DNA from: Prevotellamassilia sp.
Lineage (GTDB): Bacteria > Bacteroidota > Bacteroidia > Bacteroidales > Bacteroidaceae
Assembly: GCA_009775705.1 (NCBI GenBank)
Contig: VSQE01000027.1
Coordinates: forward strand, 1-30,782
Direction of reading: 5' to 3'
Length of the DNA: 30,782 bases
Below the pieces are notes generated by a model. It made no database searches. It saw only the letters and a list, made by a program, of their open reading frames with translations, and was not told the origin of the DNA. Within the stretch, counting starts at the first letter, position 1. Each line of letters opens with the position of its first letter. This document shows, in pieces, positions 16,666 to 23,266 of the stretch. The position numbers and the translations under genes were made by a program.

Positions 16666-18210
16666 ATGCTCGTAAAGATAAATACCGCGGCGGTCAACGG
16701 ACTGACTGTCATGCCTGTTTTTCTGGAAGTGAATACCGCTAAGGGCAGTGGCGATTTCTTCATGGTGGGTTTGCCCGACAGCGCCGTGCGCGAAAGCCGC
16801 ACCCGTGTGGAGGGCGCGCTGATGAATTCCGGTTTTCACCTCCCGCAGATGAAGACCACCGTCAACTTCGCTCCCGCCGATGTGCGGAAAGAAGGTACGG
16901 GCTACGATCTTCCGCTGGCGGTGGGACTGCTGGCGGCGGCAGGTTTGGCCGGCACCGGCCGGGACATGAGGCGGATGATGTTTGTGGGCGAACTCGGCCT
17001 TGACGGCAGTCTGCGTCCTGTGAAAGGCGCGTTGCCCATAGCCGTCAAGGCCCGTGAACTGGGTTTCGAGGCCTTGGTGGTGCCTGAGGCGAACGTACGC
17101 GAGGCCGCGGTTGTCAATAAACTTAAAGTATATGGAGCGGGTACTCTGCGGCAGGTGGTGGACTTTCTGAACGGCGGCGAAGACTTGCGCCCCACCGAGG
17201 TGGATGCGCGTGCCGAGTTCCGCGGGGCGCAGGACAGTTGCCTGCCCGATTTTGCCGATGTCAAAGGACAGGAAAACGTGAAACGCGCCTGTGAGGTGGC
17301 TGCCGCGGGCGGTCATAACCTTTTGCTTATCGGCAGTCCGGGTTGCGGCAAGAGCATGATGGCCAAGCGCATCCCTTCCATTCTGCCCCGTCTCACTTTG
17401 TCCGAGAGCCTGGAGACGACGCAGATTCATTCCGTGGCGGGAAAGCTGGATCGCGATGTGTCGCTCATTTCCTCCCGTCCGTTCCGTTCGCCGCATCATA
17501 CCATCTCCGATGTGGCACTCATCGGGGGAGGAACCAGTTTCCGTCCCGGCGAGATCAGTCTGGCACACAACGGAGTGCTTTTTCTCGATGAGTTGCCCGA
17601 GTTCAGCCGTTCGGCACTGGAAACCTTGCGCCAGCCGCTCGAAGACCGTGTCATCACGATTTCGAGAACCAAATATACGGCTACCCTGCCCTGTTCCTTC
17701 ATGCTGGTGGCTTCGATGAACCCCTGTCCCTGCGGCTATTACAACCATCCTTCAAGGCGTTGCGGCTGTATGCCCGGCCAGATACAGCGGTATATGGGGC
17801 GGGTGTCGGGTCCTCTCATGGACCGCATCGACATTCAGGTGGAGGTGACCCCTGTACCGTTAGAGAAACTGGCGCAGGCTCCGGCAGGCGAAAGCAGTGC
17901 GGCCATCCGTGAGCGGGTGGCCAGGGCGCGGGTTGTGCAGTCGGAGCGTTTCAGAGACGAGGAGGGAGTGTATTGCAATGCCCAGATGTCTGCCCGTCTG
18001 ATTGAGAAATATGCCCGTCCCGATGCCGGAGGGGCCGAGTTGCTGGGACGCGCCATGAAGCGGCTGGACCTGTCGGCACGGGCCTACGAACGTATTCTGA
18101 AGGTGGCGCGCACACTGGCCGATCTGGACGGATCCGCACAGACAGGTGCCGCCCATGTGGCCGAAGCCGTGGGCTACCGCAGCCTCGACCGGGGATCGTG
18201 GGGAGAATAA
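16666..18210 (+). CDS. comM: YifB/ComM-family Mg-chelatase-like AAA+ ATPase
   Basis: ComM is a hexameric helicase that promotes branch migration of incoming single-stranded DNA during natural transformation; homologues also occur in species not known to transform. At 514 aa it is full length. Residues 1-180 form the N-terminal Lon-like S5 fold (MVGLPDSAVRESRTRV, EGTGYDLPLAVGLLAA). The AAA+ core has Walker A GSPGCGKS (223-230) and Walker B LFLDE (305-309). A conserved Cys cluster is at 354-368 (CPCG, then CGC), likely binding zinc. The C-terminal lid domain includes LSARAYERILKVARTLADL. It sits 18 nt after the thioredoxin-like gene and probably shares its transcript. No other competence genes are in view. 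Confidence 0.95.
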   Translation: MLVKINTAAVNGLTVMPVFLEVNTAKGSGDFFMVGLPDSAVRESRTRVEGALMNSGFHLPQMKTTVNFAPADVRKEGTGYDLPLAVGLLAAAGLAGTGRDMRRMMFVGELGLDGSLRPVKGALPIAVKARELGFEALVVPEANVREAAVVNKLKVYGAGTLRQVVDFLNGGEDLRPTEVDARAEFRGAQDSCLPDFADVKGQENVKRACEVAAAGGHNLLLIGSPGCGKSMMAKRIPSILPRLTLSESLETTQIHSVAGKLDRDVSLISSRPFRSPHHTISDVALIGGGTSFRPGEISLAHNGVLFLDELPEFSRSALETLRQPLEDRVITISRTKYTATLPCSFMLVASMNPCPCGYYNHPSRRCGCMPGQIQRYMGRVSGPLMDRIDIQVEVTPVPLEKLAQAPAGESSAAIRERVARARVVQSERFRDEEGVYCNAQMSARLIEKYARPDAGGAELLGRAMKRLDLSARAYERILKVARTLADLDGSAQTGAAHVAEAVGYRSLDRGSWGE

Positions 18211-18273
18211 AGGATAGGATAAGACCTGTTGGTCCAATCAATAAAGTAAAAAACCTTAATACTGATTTAAATC

Positions 18274-19476
18274 ATGAAGAGACAAATTCTTTTTTTGTTT
18301 TTTGTGTTGTGCGGCGCGGGTATGCTTTCCGCGCAGACACTTCTGTTCCATACGGGCGACACATCGGGGCATCCTTACCGCATTCCCGCCATTGCCAAGG
18401 CACCTTGCGGCGACATCATCGCCCTGAGCGACCGCAGGCCCTGTGGCGGAGACATCGGCTACGGGCGTGTGGATATTCTGGGCCGTATCAGTACGGACAA
18501 CGGCAAGACGTGGGGCGAACCCTTCAACGTGCTTGTGGGTACGGGAAAGGGAGCCGATACGGGCTATGGCGATGCCTGCCTGGTGGCCGACCGCGAGCGT
18601 GACGAGCTTCTGCTGGTATGTGTGTCGGGAGATATTCCCTATTGGAAGTCGACAATAGCCCACAGCCAGCGGCTTGTGAGCGTTCATGCCCGGCGCGACC
18701 GCCGCACGGGCGAATGGAAGTGGCAGACAGATACCGTGGCCGACCATACGCGCCACATTTATCACAACCTTTTCGGCGGACGCATCAACGGGCTTTTCAT
18801 GGGGTCGGGCCGAATTTGTCAGAGCAGTCGTATAAAAACAGGCAAATATTATCGTCTTTACGGAGCGCTTTGTACGCATCGGGGCAACTTCGTAATCTAT
18901 TCCGATGATTTCGGACGCACGTGGGACGTGCTGGGATCGGCCGTTGAATCTTGTGCCCCTAAAGGTGACGAACCCAAGTGCGAGGAGTTGCCCGATGGTT
19001 CCGTTCTTCTCAGTTCGCGCAAGCACGGCGGACGTTTTTTCAACGTGTTCCGTTATACGGATGCGAAGCGTGCGAAAGGCATCTGGGGCTATCCCGTCGA
19101 TTCGCGCACGGCTCCCGGCGGCATCAGCAACGAGGGTACTCCCTGTAACGGAGAGATCCTTATCATTCCGGCTCGCCGTGCGGACGGAGCGCGCACCCAT
19201 CTGGCCCTGCAAAGCATCCCCGCAGGTCCGGGCCGCAGCAATGTGACAATTTACTGGAAGGAACTGGCCGCACCTTCGGACTATAATACGCCGCTCCGTT
19301 TCGCTTCCGGATGGCAGGGCAGTTTTTTGGTCACGGACAAAGGATCGGCCTATTCCACCATGACACTTCAGAAGGACGGCCGCATCGGATTCTTCTACGA
19401 GGAGGAGCCTCAGTATTACCAGATGCTTTACCGTTCTCTCGGGCTGGACGAAATCACGGGCGGGCGTTTTCTTTAA
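18274..19476 (+). CDS. Secreted GH33-type sialidase (exo-alpha-sialidase)
   Basis: Likely releases terminal sialic acid from host glycans, in the periplasm or at the surface. At 400 aa it is a catalytic six-bladed propeller only, without the N-terminal carbohydrate-binding domain found in many relatives. The signal peptide is residues 1-21 (ending LSAQ). Family features: YRIP with Arg36; a second Arg in SDRRPCGGDIG with Asp60 as the likely acid/base; Asp boxes STDNGKTW (73-80) and SDDFGRTW; the Glu of CEELPDGSVLLSSR; and AYSTMTL, whose Tyr fits the nucleophile. No nan genes for sialate uptake or catabolism are adjacent. The 63 nt upstream show no TAnnTTTG box, so it may be read through from comM. 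A strong terminator follows at 19503-19545. Confidence 0.9.
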   Translation: MKRQILFLFFVLCGAGMLSAQTLLFHTGDTSGHPYRIPAIAKAPCGDIIALSDRRPCGGDIGYGRVDILGRISTDNGKTWGEPFNVLVGTGKGADTGYGDACLVADRERDELLLVCVSGDIPYWKSTIAHSQRLVSVHARRDRRTGEWKWQTDTVADHTRHIYHNLFGGRINGLFMGSGRICQSSRIKTGKYYRLYGALCTHRGNFVIYSDDFGRTWDVLGSAVESCAPKGDEPKCEELPDGSVLLSSRKHGGRFFNVFRYTDAKRAKGIWGYPVDSRTAPGGISNEGTPCNGEILIIPARRADGARTHLALQSIPAGPGRSNVTIYWKELAAPSDYNTPLRFASGWQGSFLVTDKGSAYSTMTLQKDGRIGFFYEEEPQYYQMLYRSLGLDEITGGRFL

Positions 19477-19502
19477 CGGAAGCGGCCGTATGGAAACATA
19501 AG

Positions 19503-19545
19503 AACCGGGGCTTGCAGGATGTAAAACTGCAAGCCCCGGTTTTTG
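19503..19545. terminator. Shared terminator between sialidase and ABM-domain gene
   Basis: Perfect 15-bp arms: AACCGGGGCTTGCAG (19503-19517) and CTGCAAGCCCCGGTT (19527-19541), then TTTTG on +. The genes on both sides converge here. On the minus strand the U tract is poorer (TTCTTATGTTT), so it is strongest for the sialidase. Confidence 0.85.
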
Positions 19546-19569
19546 TCAAGATAAGGTGTGTGATGCCTT

Positions 19570-19845
19570 TCAGAACTCAAAGCGTTCAAGTTTGAGGGTT
19601 CCCAGTGTTTCGAGCAGGCCTACGTATTTCTTGAAGTGTTCCGAAGCCGAATGGGCGGCCAGTGCCTCGTCATCGGTCCAGGTCTCGCAAATCATGAGAA
19701 TGTCTGCGCGGGTAGAACTCTCGAACGTGTCGTAAGCGATGCAGCCCTCTTCCTGCTGCGAGCAGGCTGTCAGGGCGATGGCGGCTTCCAGGGCCTCGTC
19801 ATATTTGCCTTCGGCCGCCTGAAAAAAACAGTTGAGTCGTATCAT
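19570..19845 (-). CDS. Antibiotic biosynthesis monooxygenase (ABM)-domain protein
   Basis: Small cytoplasmic protein of 91 aa with a dimeric ferredoxin-like ABM fold, a family that includes YgiN-type quinol monooxygenases and heme-degrading enzymes. Visible family pattern: N-terminal strand IRLNCFFQA, helix KYDEALEAAIALTACSQ, the EEGCIAYDTFESS strand, ICETWTDDEALAAHSASEHF with the conserved Trp and His, and a final strand LKLERFEF. The frame is open further upstream, but the ATG at 19845 gives the family N-terminus and lies 16 nt after the barrel protein's stop, implying an operon. The substrate cannot be told from sequence. Confidence 0.85.
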   Translation of the reverse strand: MIRLNCFFQAAEGKYDEALEAAIALTACSQQEEGCIAYDTFESSTRADILMICETWTDDEALAAHSASEHFKKYVGLLETLGTLKLERFEF

Positions 19846-19861
19846 TTTTTCCGGATCAGGG

Positions 19862-20485
19862 TTAGAACAGGTAGGCCACCTGCACCTGGAACGTATTGGC
19901 CTTGAAGTTGTAGCCCTCGCCTTCTCCCTGCCAGGATTCGGGGACAATGGCTTTGGCCCATTTCGTCATGGCGAAGTTGTAGCCTATGCCCAGTTCGAGG
20001 TGGTTCATGAGTTTGGCACCGGCACCGATATTCCAGGAGGTGTTCATTTTTTCGCTCTTGAACATGCCGTCCCACATTTTGCTGTTACCCACGGCAAAGC
20101 CGAATTGCGGACCTGTGGAGACATAGACCGAGGCGATGGAGCCGAGACCGAAGTTGTAGCGGAGGTTCACCGGAATCTCTATGCTGCGGAAGGTCTCTCC
20201 GTCTTCGTATTTCACGCCATCTTCGCTCTCGTTGATGTTCAGGCGGCGCTGGTTGTACTCTACGGCGGCATCCAGACCAATGCCCAAGGGCAGGCTGATG
20301 TTCATTTTCGGACCGAAGTACCAGCCGCAACGGTTGTCCGAATTCAGGTTGTCGGACCCGCTGCTGAAGTTCATTTTTGTCAGGTTCAGACCGCCGACTA
20401 CACCAAACTTGATACCTTGTGCCGCGGACGGAACCGCCCAGGCAAAGGAGAGGACAAGCGCCAGTGCTGTAATGATCTTTTTCAT
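19862..20485 (-). CDS. Outer-membrane beta-barrel protein (OMP_b-brl_2/PorT-like family)
   Basis: Small outer-membrane barrel of 207 aa. The ATG at 20485 opens a signal peptide (MKKIITALALVLSFAWAVPSAAQ); the longer open frame (to 20560) includes the promoter box and is rejected. After cleavage, alternating beta strands run throughout: GIKFGVVGGLNLTKM, GWYFGPKMNISLPLGIGLDAAVEYNQ, EIPVNLRYNFG, ASVYVSTGPQFGFAVG, LELGIGYNF, ending in NTFQVQVAYLF with the aromatic C-terminus typical of BAM-assembled barrels. Family members in Bacteroidota are numerous and mostly of unknown role; PorT itself belongs to type IX secretion, but nothing here proves that role. It precedes the ABM gene in a likely two-gene operon. 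Confidence 0.88.
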   Translation of the reverse strand: MKKIITALALVLSFAWAVPSAAQGIKFGVVGGLNLTKMNFSSGSDNLNSDNRCGWYFGPKMNISLPLGIGLDAAVEYNQRRLNINESEDGVKYEDGETFRSIEIPVNLRYNFGLGSIASVYVSTGPQFGFAVGNSKMWDGMFKSEKMNTSWNIGAGAKLMNHLELGIGYNFAMTKWAKAIVPESWQGEGEGYNFKANTFQVQVAYLF

Positions 20486-20538
20486 ATCTGTGCTGTTTAA
20501 AAAGATAAGTGAATAAAAAAATTTTTTTTGATACCTTG

Positions 20539-20546
20539 CAAAGGTA
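20539..20546 (-). promoter_or_regulatory. -7 box of the barrel/ABM operon
   Basis: Minus strand reads TACCTTTG (TAnnTTTG), with transcription predicted near 20533 and a leader of about 48 nt before the ATG at 20485. It lies between recX and the barrel gene. Confidence 0.6.
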
Positions 20547-20598
20547 CGATTTTTTTGCAAAGTCGTGGCTTTTCTTCCGGCAGTATGGCCGGAAAGTG

Positions 20599-21060
20599 TC
20601 AGATTATATCGAAAATCAGTTCGGCCTCGAATCCTCTTCCCGCGGCATACCGTGCCAGACGGGCTCGCCGTTCGTGTTCAGGCAGGTCTTCGGGCAGCGA
20701 TTTTTCCTTTGTCTGCAACAGCCGGCGCAGGCCTTCAGCGTAGTCTTTCCCGTCGATGCCGGCCAGTGCCTCGTCCGCCACCGTCGTGGGAATACCCTTC
20801 ATTCTCAGGGCCTGTCTTGTCTTCAGGCGGCCCCAGCGGTCGTAGCAGGTCTTGTCGTGTACGAAGGCCCGGGCATAGCGTTTCTCGTCAATGAATCCTT
20901 CGTCCTCCAGCCGGTCTATCTGTTTTTCCGCTTCTTCGGCCGTCAGTCCGGCACGCATCATCCGTTCGAGCCATTCGCTGCGGCAGTATTCGCGTGCGGC
21001 GCAGCGTGCGGCGGCACGGCTGTAGATTTCTTCGGGCGAGAGAGGATGTTGTTTTTTCAT
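20599..21060 (-). CDS. recX: Regulatory protein RecX
   Basis: RecX binds RecA filaments and modulates recombination. At 153 aa it is a normal length and nearly all helical, with three tandem three-helix modules: RAAARCAAREYCRSEWLERM then GLTAEEAEKQIDRLEDEGFIDEKRYARAFVHDK (the family core), YDRWGRLKTRQALRMKGIP, and the terminal RRARLARYAAGRGFEAELIFDII. It starts 10 nt after the GT2 gene stop and has no promoter of its own, so it is the last gene of the GT4-GT2-recX transcript. recA is not in the window. A hairpin without U-tract (TTCCGGC/GCCGGAA, 20575-20594) lies just downstream. Confidence 0.92.
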   Translation of the reverse strand: MKKQHPLSPEEIYSRAAARCAAREYCRSEWLERMMRAGLTAEEAEKQIDRLEDEGFIDEKRYARAFVHDKTCYDRWGRLKTRQALRMKGIPTTVADEALAGIDGKDYAEGLRRLLQTKEKSLPEDLPEHERRARLARYAAGRGFEAELIFDII

Positions 21061-21070
21061 GTCGGCGGAT

Positions 21071-21853
21071 TTATTTTTTCAGTACGCCGCGTATTACGAA
21101 CCATCCGTGCATGACGAGGGTTACCACCCAGCCGTAGTGGCGCGTCATGATGCGGAACCGTTCGTTCAGCGAGGCTTTGTGGTGTCGGGTGGTCATGCCC
21201 TCGTTCAGGTAGTCCGTCACAACGGTATGTGCGTTTCTCAGGACCGCCTTTTGCCGGCGCGCCTCGCGCATGATGCGGATGCACCAGTCGAAGTCGGCCG
21301 AGAAGCGGTAGCGCAGGTCATAGCGGCAACTGCGGGCCAGGTCGGTGCGTGCGAAGAAAGCCTGGTGGCATACCAGCATGCCGTGGCGGAAAGACCGCCA
21401 GCTGAGGCGTTCGGGAGGGGTGAGGCGCCGCCGCCGTACAAAGCGGCCCGTGCCGTCCACCAGGTGGGTGTCGCCGTAGACCACGGCAGGCCGAGCCGTT
21501 GCCGCGGCGCTGGCTATGAGGGAAAGCGTGTCGGGACTGTGGAATCTGTCGCCGGCATTGAGAAATACGATATAGTGTCCCGTAGCCATGTCGATGGCCT
21601 TGTTCATAGCGTCGTACAGTCCGTTGTCCGGTTCGCTCAGGCAGGCTATCTCGTGACGGATATCGGCAACGCTGTTGCGTTCCTGATAGTGGTGTATGAG
21701 TTCGAGCGTGGAGTCTTCGGAATTTCCGTCGACGATGATGTGCTCCACGTGGCGATAGTTCTGTTCTTCCACGCTGGCGATGGTACGTTCCATGAGCGCG
21801 GCGGCATTATAGGTGACCGTGGCTACGGTGATTTTTAGCGGAGGTTCCGACAT
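21071..21853 (-). CDS. Family 2 glycosyltransferase
   Basis: GT-A-fold enzyme of 260 aa transferring a sugar from a nucleotide donor, probably in capsule, exopolysaccharide or glycolipid synthesis at the inner membrane. N-terminal motifs: VATVTYNAAALMERTIASV (about 10-28), HIIVDGNSEDSTLELI (about 38-53), GLYDAMNKAIDMATGHYIVFLNAGD (about 78-102) with the metal-site Asp. The later SADFDWCIRIM pattern is common in WcaE-like members. A hydrophobic end (WVVTLVMHGWFVIRGVL) may contact the membrane. I start it at the ATG at 21853 because the longer open frame is antisense to nothing coherent and reads into the other frame of the GT4 gene. It is 32 nt downstream of the GT4 gene and 10 nt upstream of recX. 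Confidence 0.92.
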   Translation of the reverse strand: MSEPPLKITVATVTYNAAALMERTIASVEEQNYRHVEHIIVDGNSEDSTLELIHHYQERNSVADIRHEIACLSEPDNGLYDAMNKAIDMATGHYIVFLNAGDRFHSPDTLSLIASAAATARPAVVYGDTHLVDGTGRFVRRRRLTPPERLSWRSFRHGMLVCHQAFFARTDLARSCRYDLRYRFSADFDWCIRIMREARRQKAVLRNAHTVVTDYLNEGMTTRHHKASLNERFRIMTRHYGWVVTLVMHGWFVIRGVLKK

Positions 21854-21885
21854 GCAGAAAAAATGGGTTTTATGTGTTTTACAGG

Positions 21886-23169
21886 TTATGTTCGTTGAGA
21901 GGAAGTGTCCGTTGCGGCCAGACATTCGTGGTAGCAGGCCAGATATTTCGCGGCTACGGTCTTTTCCGAATAGCTGTTCGCCGCCTTCTCGCGGGCCCGG
22001 CGGCTTATTTCGTCGTAGTTTGCCGCTTGCAGCAGGAAGAGCAGTCCTCTTGCCAGGTCCGCGGCATCCTTGAAGCGGGCCAGATAGCCGTTCTTTCCGT
22101 GGTCTATCATTTGGGGCAGTCCCCCTACGTCGAATCCGGCGCAGGGCAGTCCGCAGGCCATACCCTCCACGATGGTGTTGGGCAGGTTGTCCATCAGTGT
22201 CGGCATGGCCAGCACGTCGGCGGCGGAGTAGAGTTGCCGCATGGTCCCGCGGTCCGACACGTAGTCGAAGGGCAGTACCTCGCATTCCGCTGTTCCGGCG
22301 AGCTGGCCGGCTTCGCGCCCTACGGGCACCAGACAGAGGTTTCCGATGTTGTTCTCTCGGACAATCCGGCGCAGGGCTTCCGATAGATAGCCGATGCCTT
22401 TGTTGGGATCCGTCACCTTGAAGGCCACGAACAGGATGATGCGCTTGTCTGCCGGCAGTCCCAGAGCGCGGCGGGCCGCTTTCTTGTCCGCCGGAGCGTA
22501 GAAGTCCGTGTCGATGGCGTTGGGTATGCTTCTGACGTTGCGTCCGAGGCGCAGTGGCGCTTCCATTGCGATGTCGCGCAACCAGTCGCTGCACGTCACG
22601 AGGCGGAGGTTTCCGTGCCGGTAGGCTGTTTCTTTCCGCCGGAAGGTGGTGGCGGAAATATCGTTCGGGCTCGGGTGGTTCAGCAGCGGGCAGTTGCCGC
22701 ATCCTGTCCGCCATTTCGGGCAGTCGCCGGCCTGGTGGCAGATGCCGGTCAGGGGCCACATGTCGTGCAGGGTCCATACGACGGGTTTTCCCGTTTGCAG
22801 CAGGCGGCGCAGGTCTGCGAGCGACAGCATTCCCTGGTTCACCCAGTGCAGATGGATGATGTCGGCCTCCCGGAAGGCCGGCAGACGGGTGATGTCCGTG
22901 CCGTGCGTGGCAGTGTCGATGGCGAAAAGGTTTTTCCGGCTGAATCCGTTGGCGGCGAAGATGTACAGCCGTTCCGCCAGAAAGCGGAGACGGTTTGTCA
23001 GGCGTGGCCCATACGTGATGACGTTTTTGCCCGGTGCGGGCTTGCGGGTGTCGCGCACCAGCATACGCGCCTCCACGCCGTCCTGTCTGTTCAGGGCATT
23101 CAGCAACCGCAGGGCGGCAATCGCCGCTCCGCCGGTGTTCTCGGAAGTATTGACCAGAAGCACACGCAT
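21886..23169 (-). CDS. Family 4 glycosyltransferase
   Basis: GT-B-fold retaining glycosyltransferase of 427 aa. The N-terminal Rossmann half starts MRVLLVNTSENTGGAAIAA and contains WTLHDMWPLTG and a Cys cluster (CPKWRTGCGNCPLL) seen in WcaC-like members. The C-terminal donor-binding half has ILFVAFKVTDPNKG, ADVLAMPTLMDNLPNTIVEG and EGMACGLPCAGFDVGG, the E-x7-E type region of GT4. The start is the ATG at 23169: a TATCTTTG promoter box at 23180-23187 lies inside the longer frame (to 23202), so that version is excluded. The leader is then only about 4-7 nt. First gene of an operon with GT2 and recX. No other polysaccharide genes are nearby. Confidence 0.93.
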   Translation of the reverse strand: MRVLLVNTSENTGGAAIAALRLLNALNRQDGVEARMLVRDTRKPAPGKNVITYGPRLTNRLRFLAERLYIFAANGFSRKNLFAIDTATHGTDITRLPAFREADIIHLHWVNQGMLSLADLRRLLQTGKPVVWTLHDMWPLTGICHQAGDCPKWRTGCGNCPLLNHPSPNDISATTFRRKETAYRHGNLRLVTCSDWLRDIAMEAPLRLGRNVRSIPNAIDTDFYAPADKKAARRALGLPADKRIILFVAFKVTDPNKGIGYLSEALRRIVRENNIGNLCLVPVGREAGQLAGTAECEVLPFDYVSDRGTMRQLYSAADVLAMPTLMDNLPNTIVEGMACGLPCAGFDVGGLPQMIDHGKNGYLARFKDAADLARGLLFLLQAANYDEISRRAREKAANSYSEKTVAAKYLACYHECLAATDTSSQRT

Positions 23170-23179
23170 ATATCCTCTG

Positions 23180-23187
23180 CAAAGATA
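23180..23187 (-). promoter_or_regulatory. -7 box of the GT4-GT2-recX operon, very close to the start codon
   Basis: Minus strand TATCTTTG. Its downstream end is only 10 nt from the ATG at 23169, so the predicted leader is about 4-7 nt and the mRNA nearly leaderless. It decides the start of the GT4 gene. Confidence 0.6.
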
Positions 23188-23198
23188 AGGAATATTTG

Positions 23199-23242
23199 CC
23201 AAACAAGAGAGCGGACAGGCTAAAAGTCTGTCCGCTCTCTTG
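23199..23242 (-). terminator. Terminator of the M16 protease gene
   Basis: Perfect 15-bp arms CAAGAGAGCGGACAG (23204-23218) and CTGTCCGCTCTCTTG (23228-23242) with a 9-nt loop. On the minus strand the hairpin is followed by TTTGG only, so the U-tract is short. It lies 24 nt after the protease stop codon and just before the GT4 promoter. Confidence 0.7.
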
Positions 23243-23266
23243 CAGGGGGTTCCGCTTGTGTGGGAG

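Noticed and set aside
15985..17748. 587-aa open frame on -
   Set aside because: Antisense to the thioredoxin-like gene and comM, no family motif, no promoter.
20575..20594. TTCCGGC/GCCGGAA hairpin after recX as terminator
   Set aside because: Neither strand has a U-tract after the stem; kept only as a mention under recX.
21854..23206. N-terminal extension of the GT2 frame to 711 aa
   Set aside because: The extension is the wrong frame of the GT4 gene, rich in Arg and Pro and without domains; GT2 starts at 21853.
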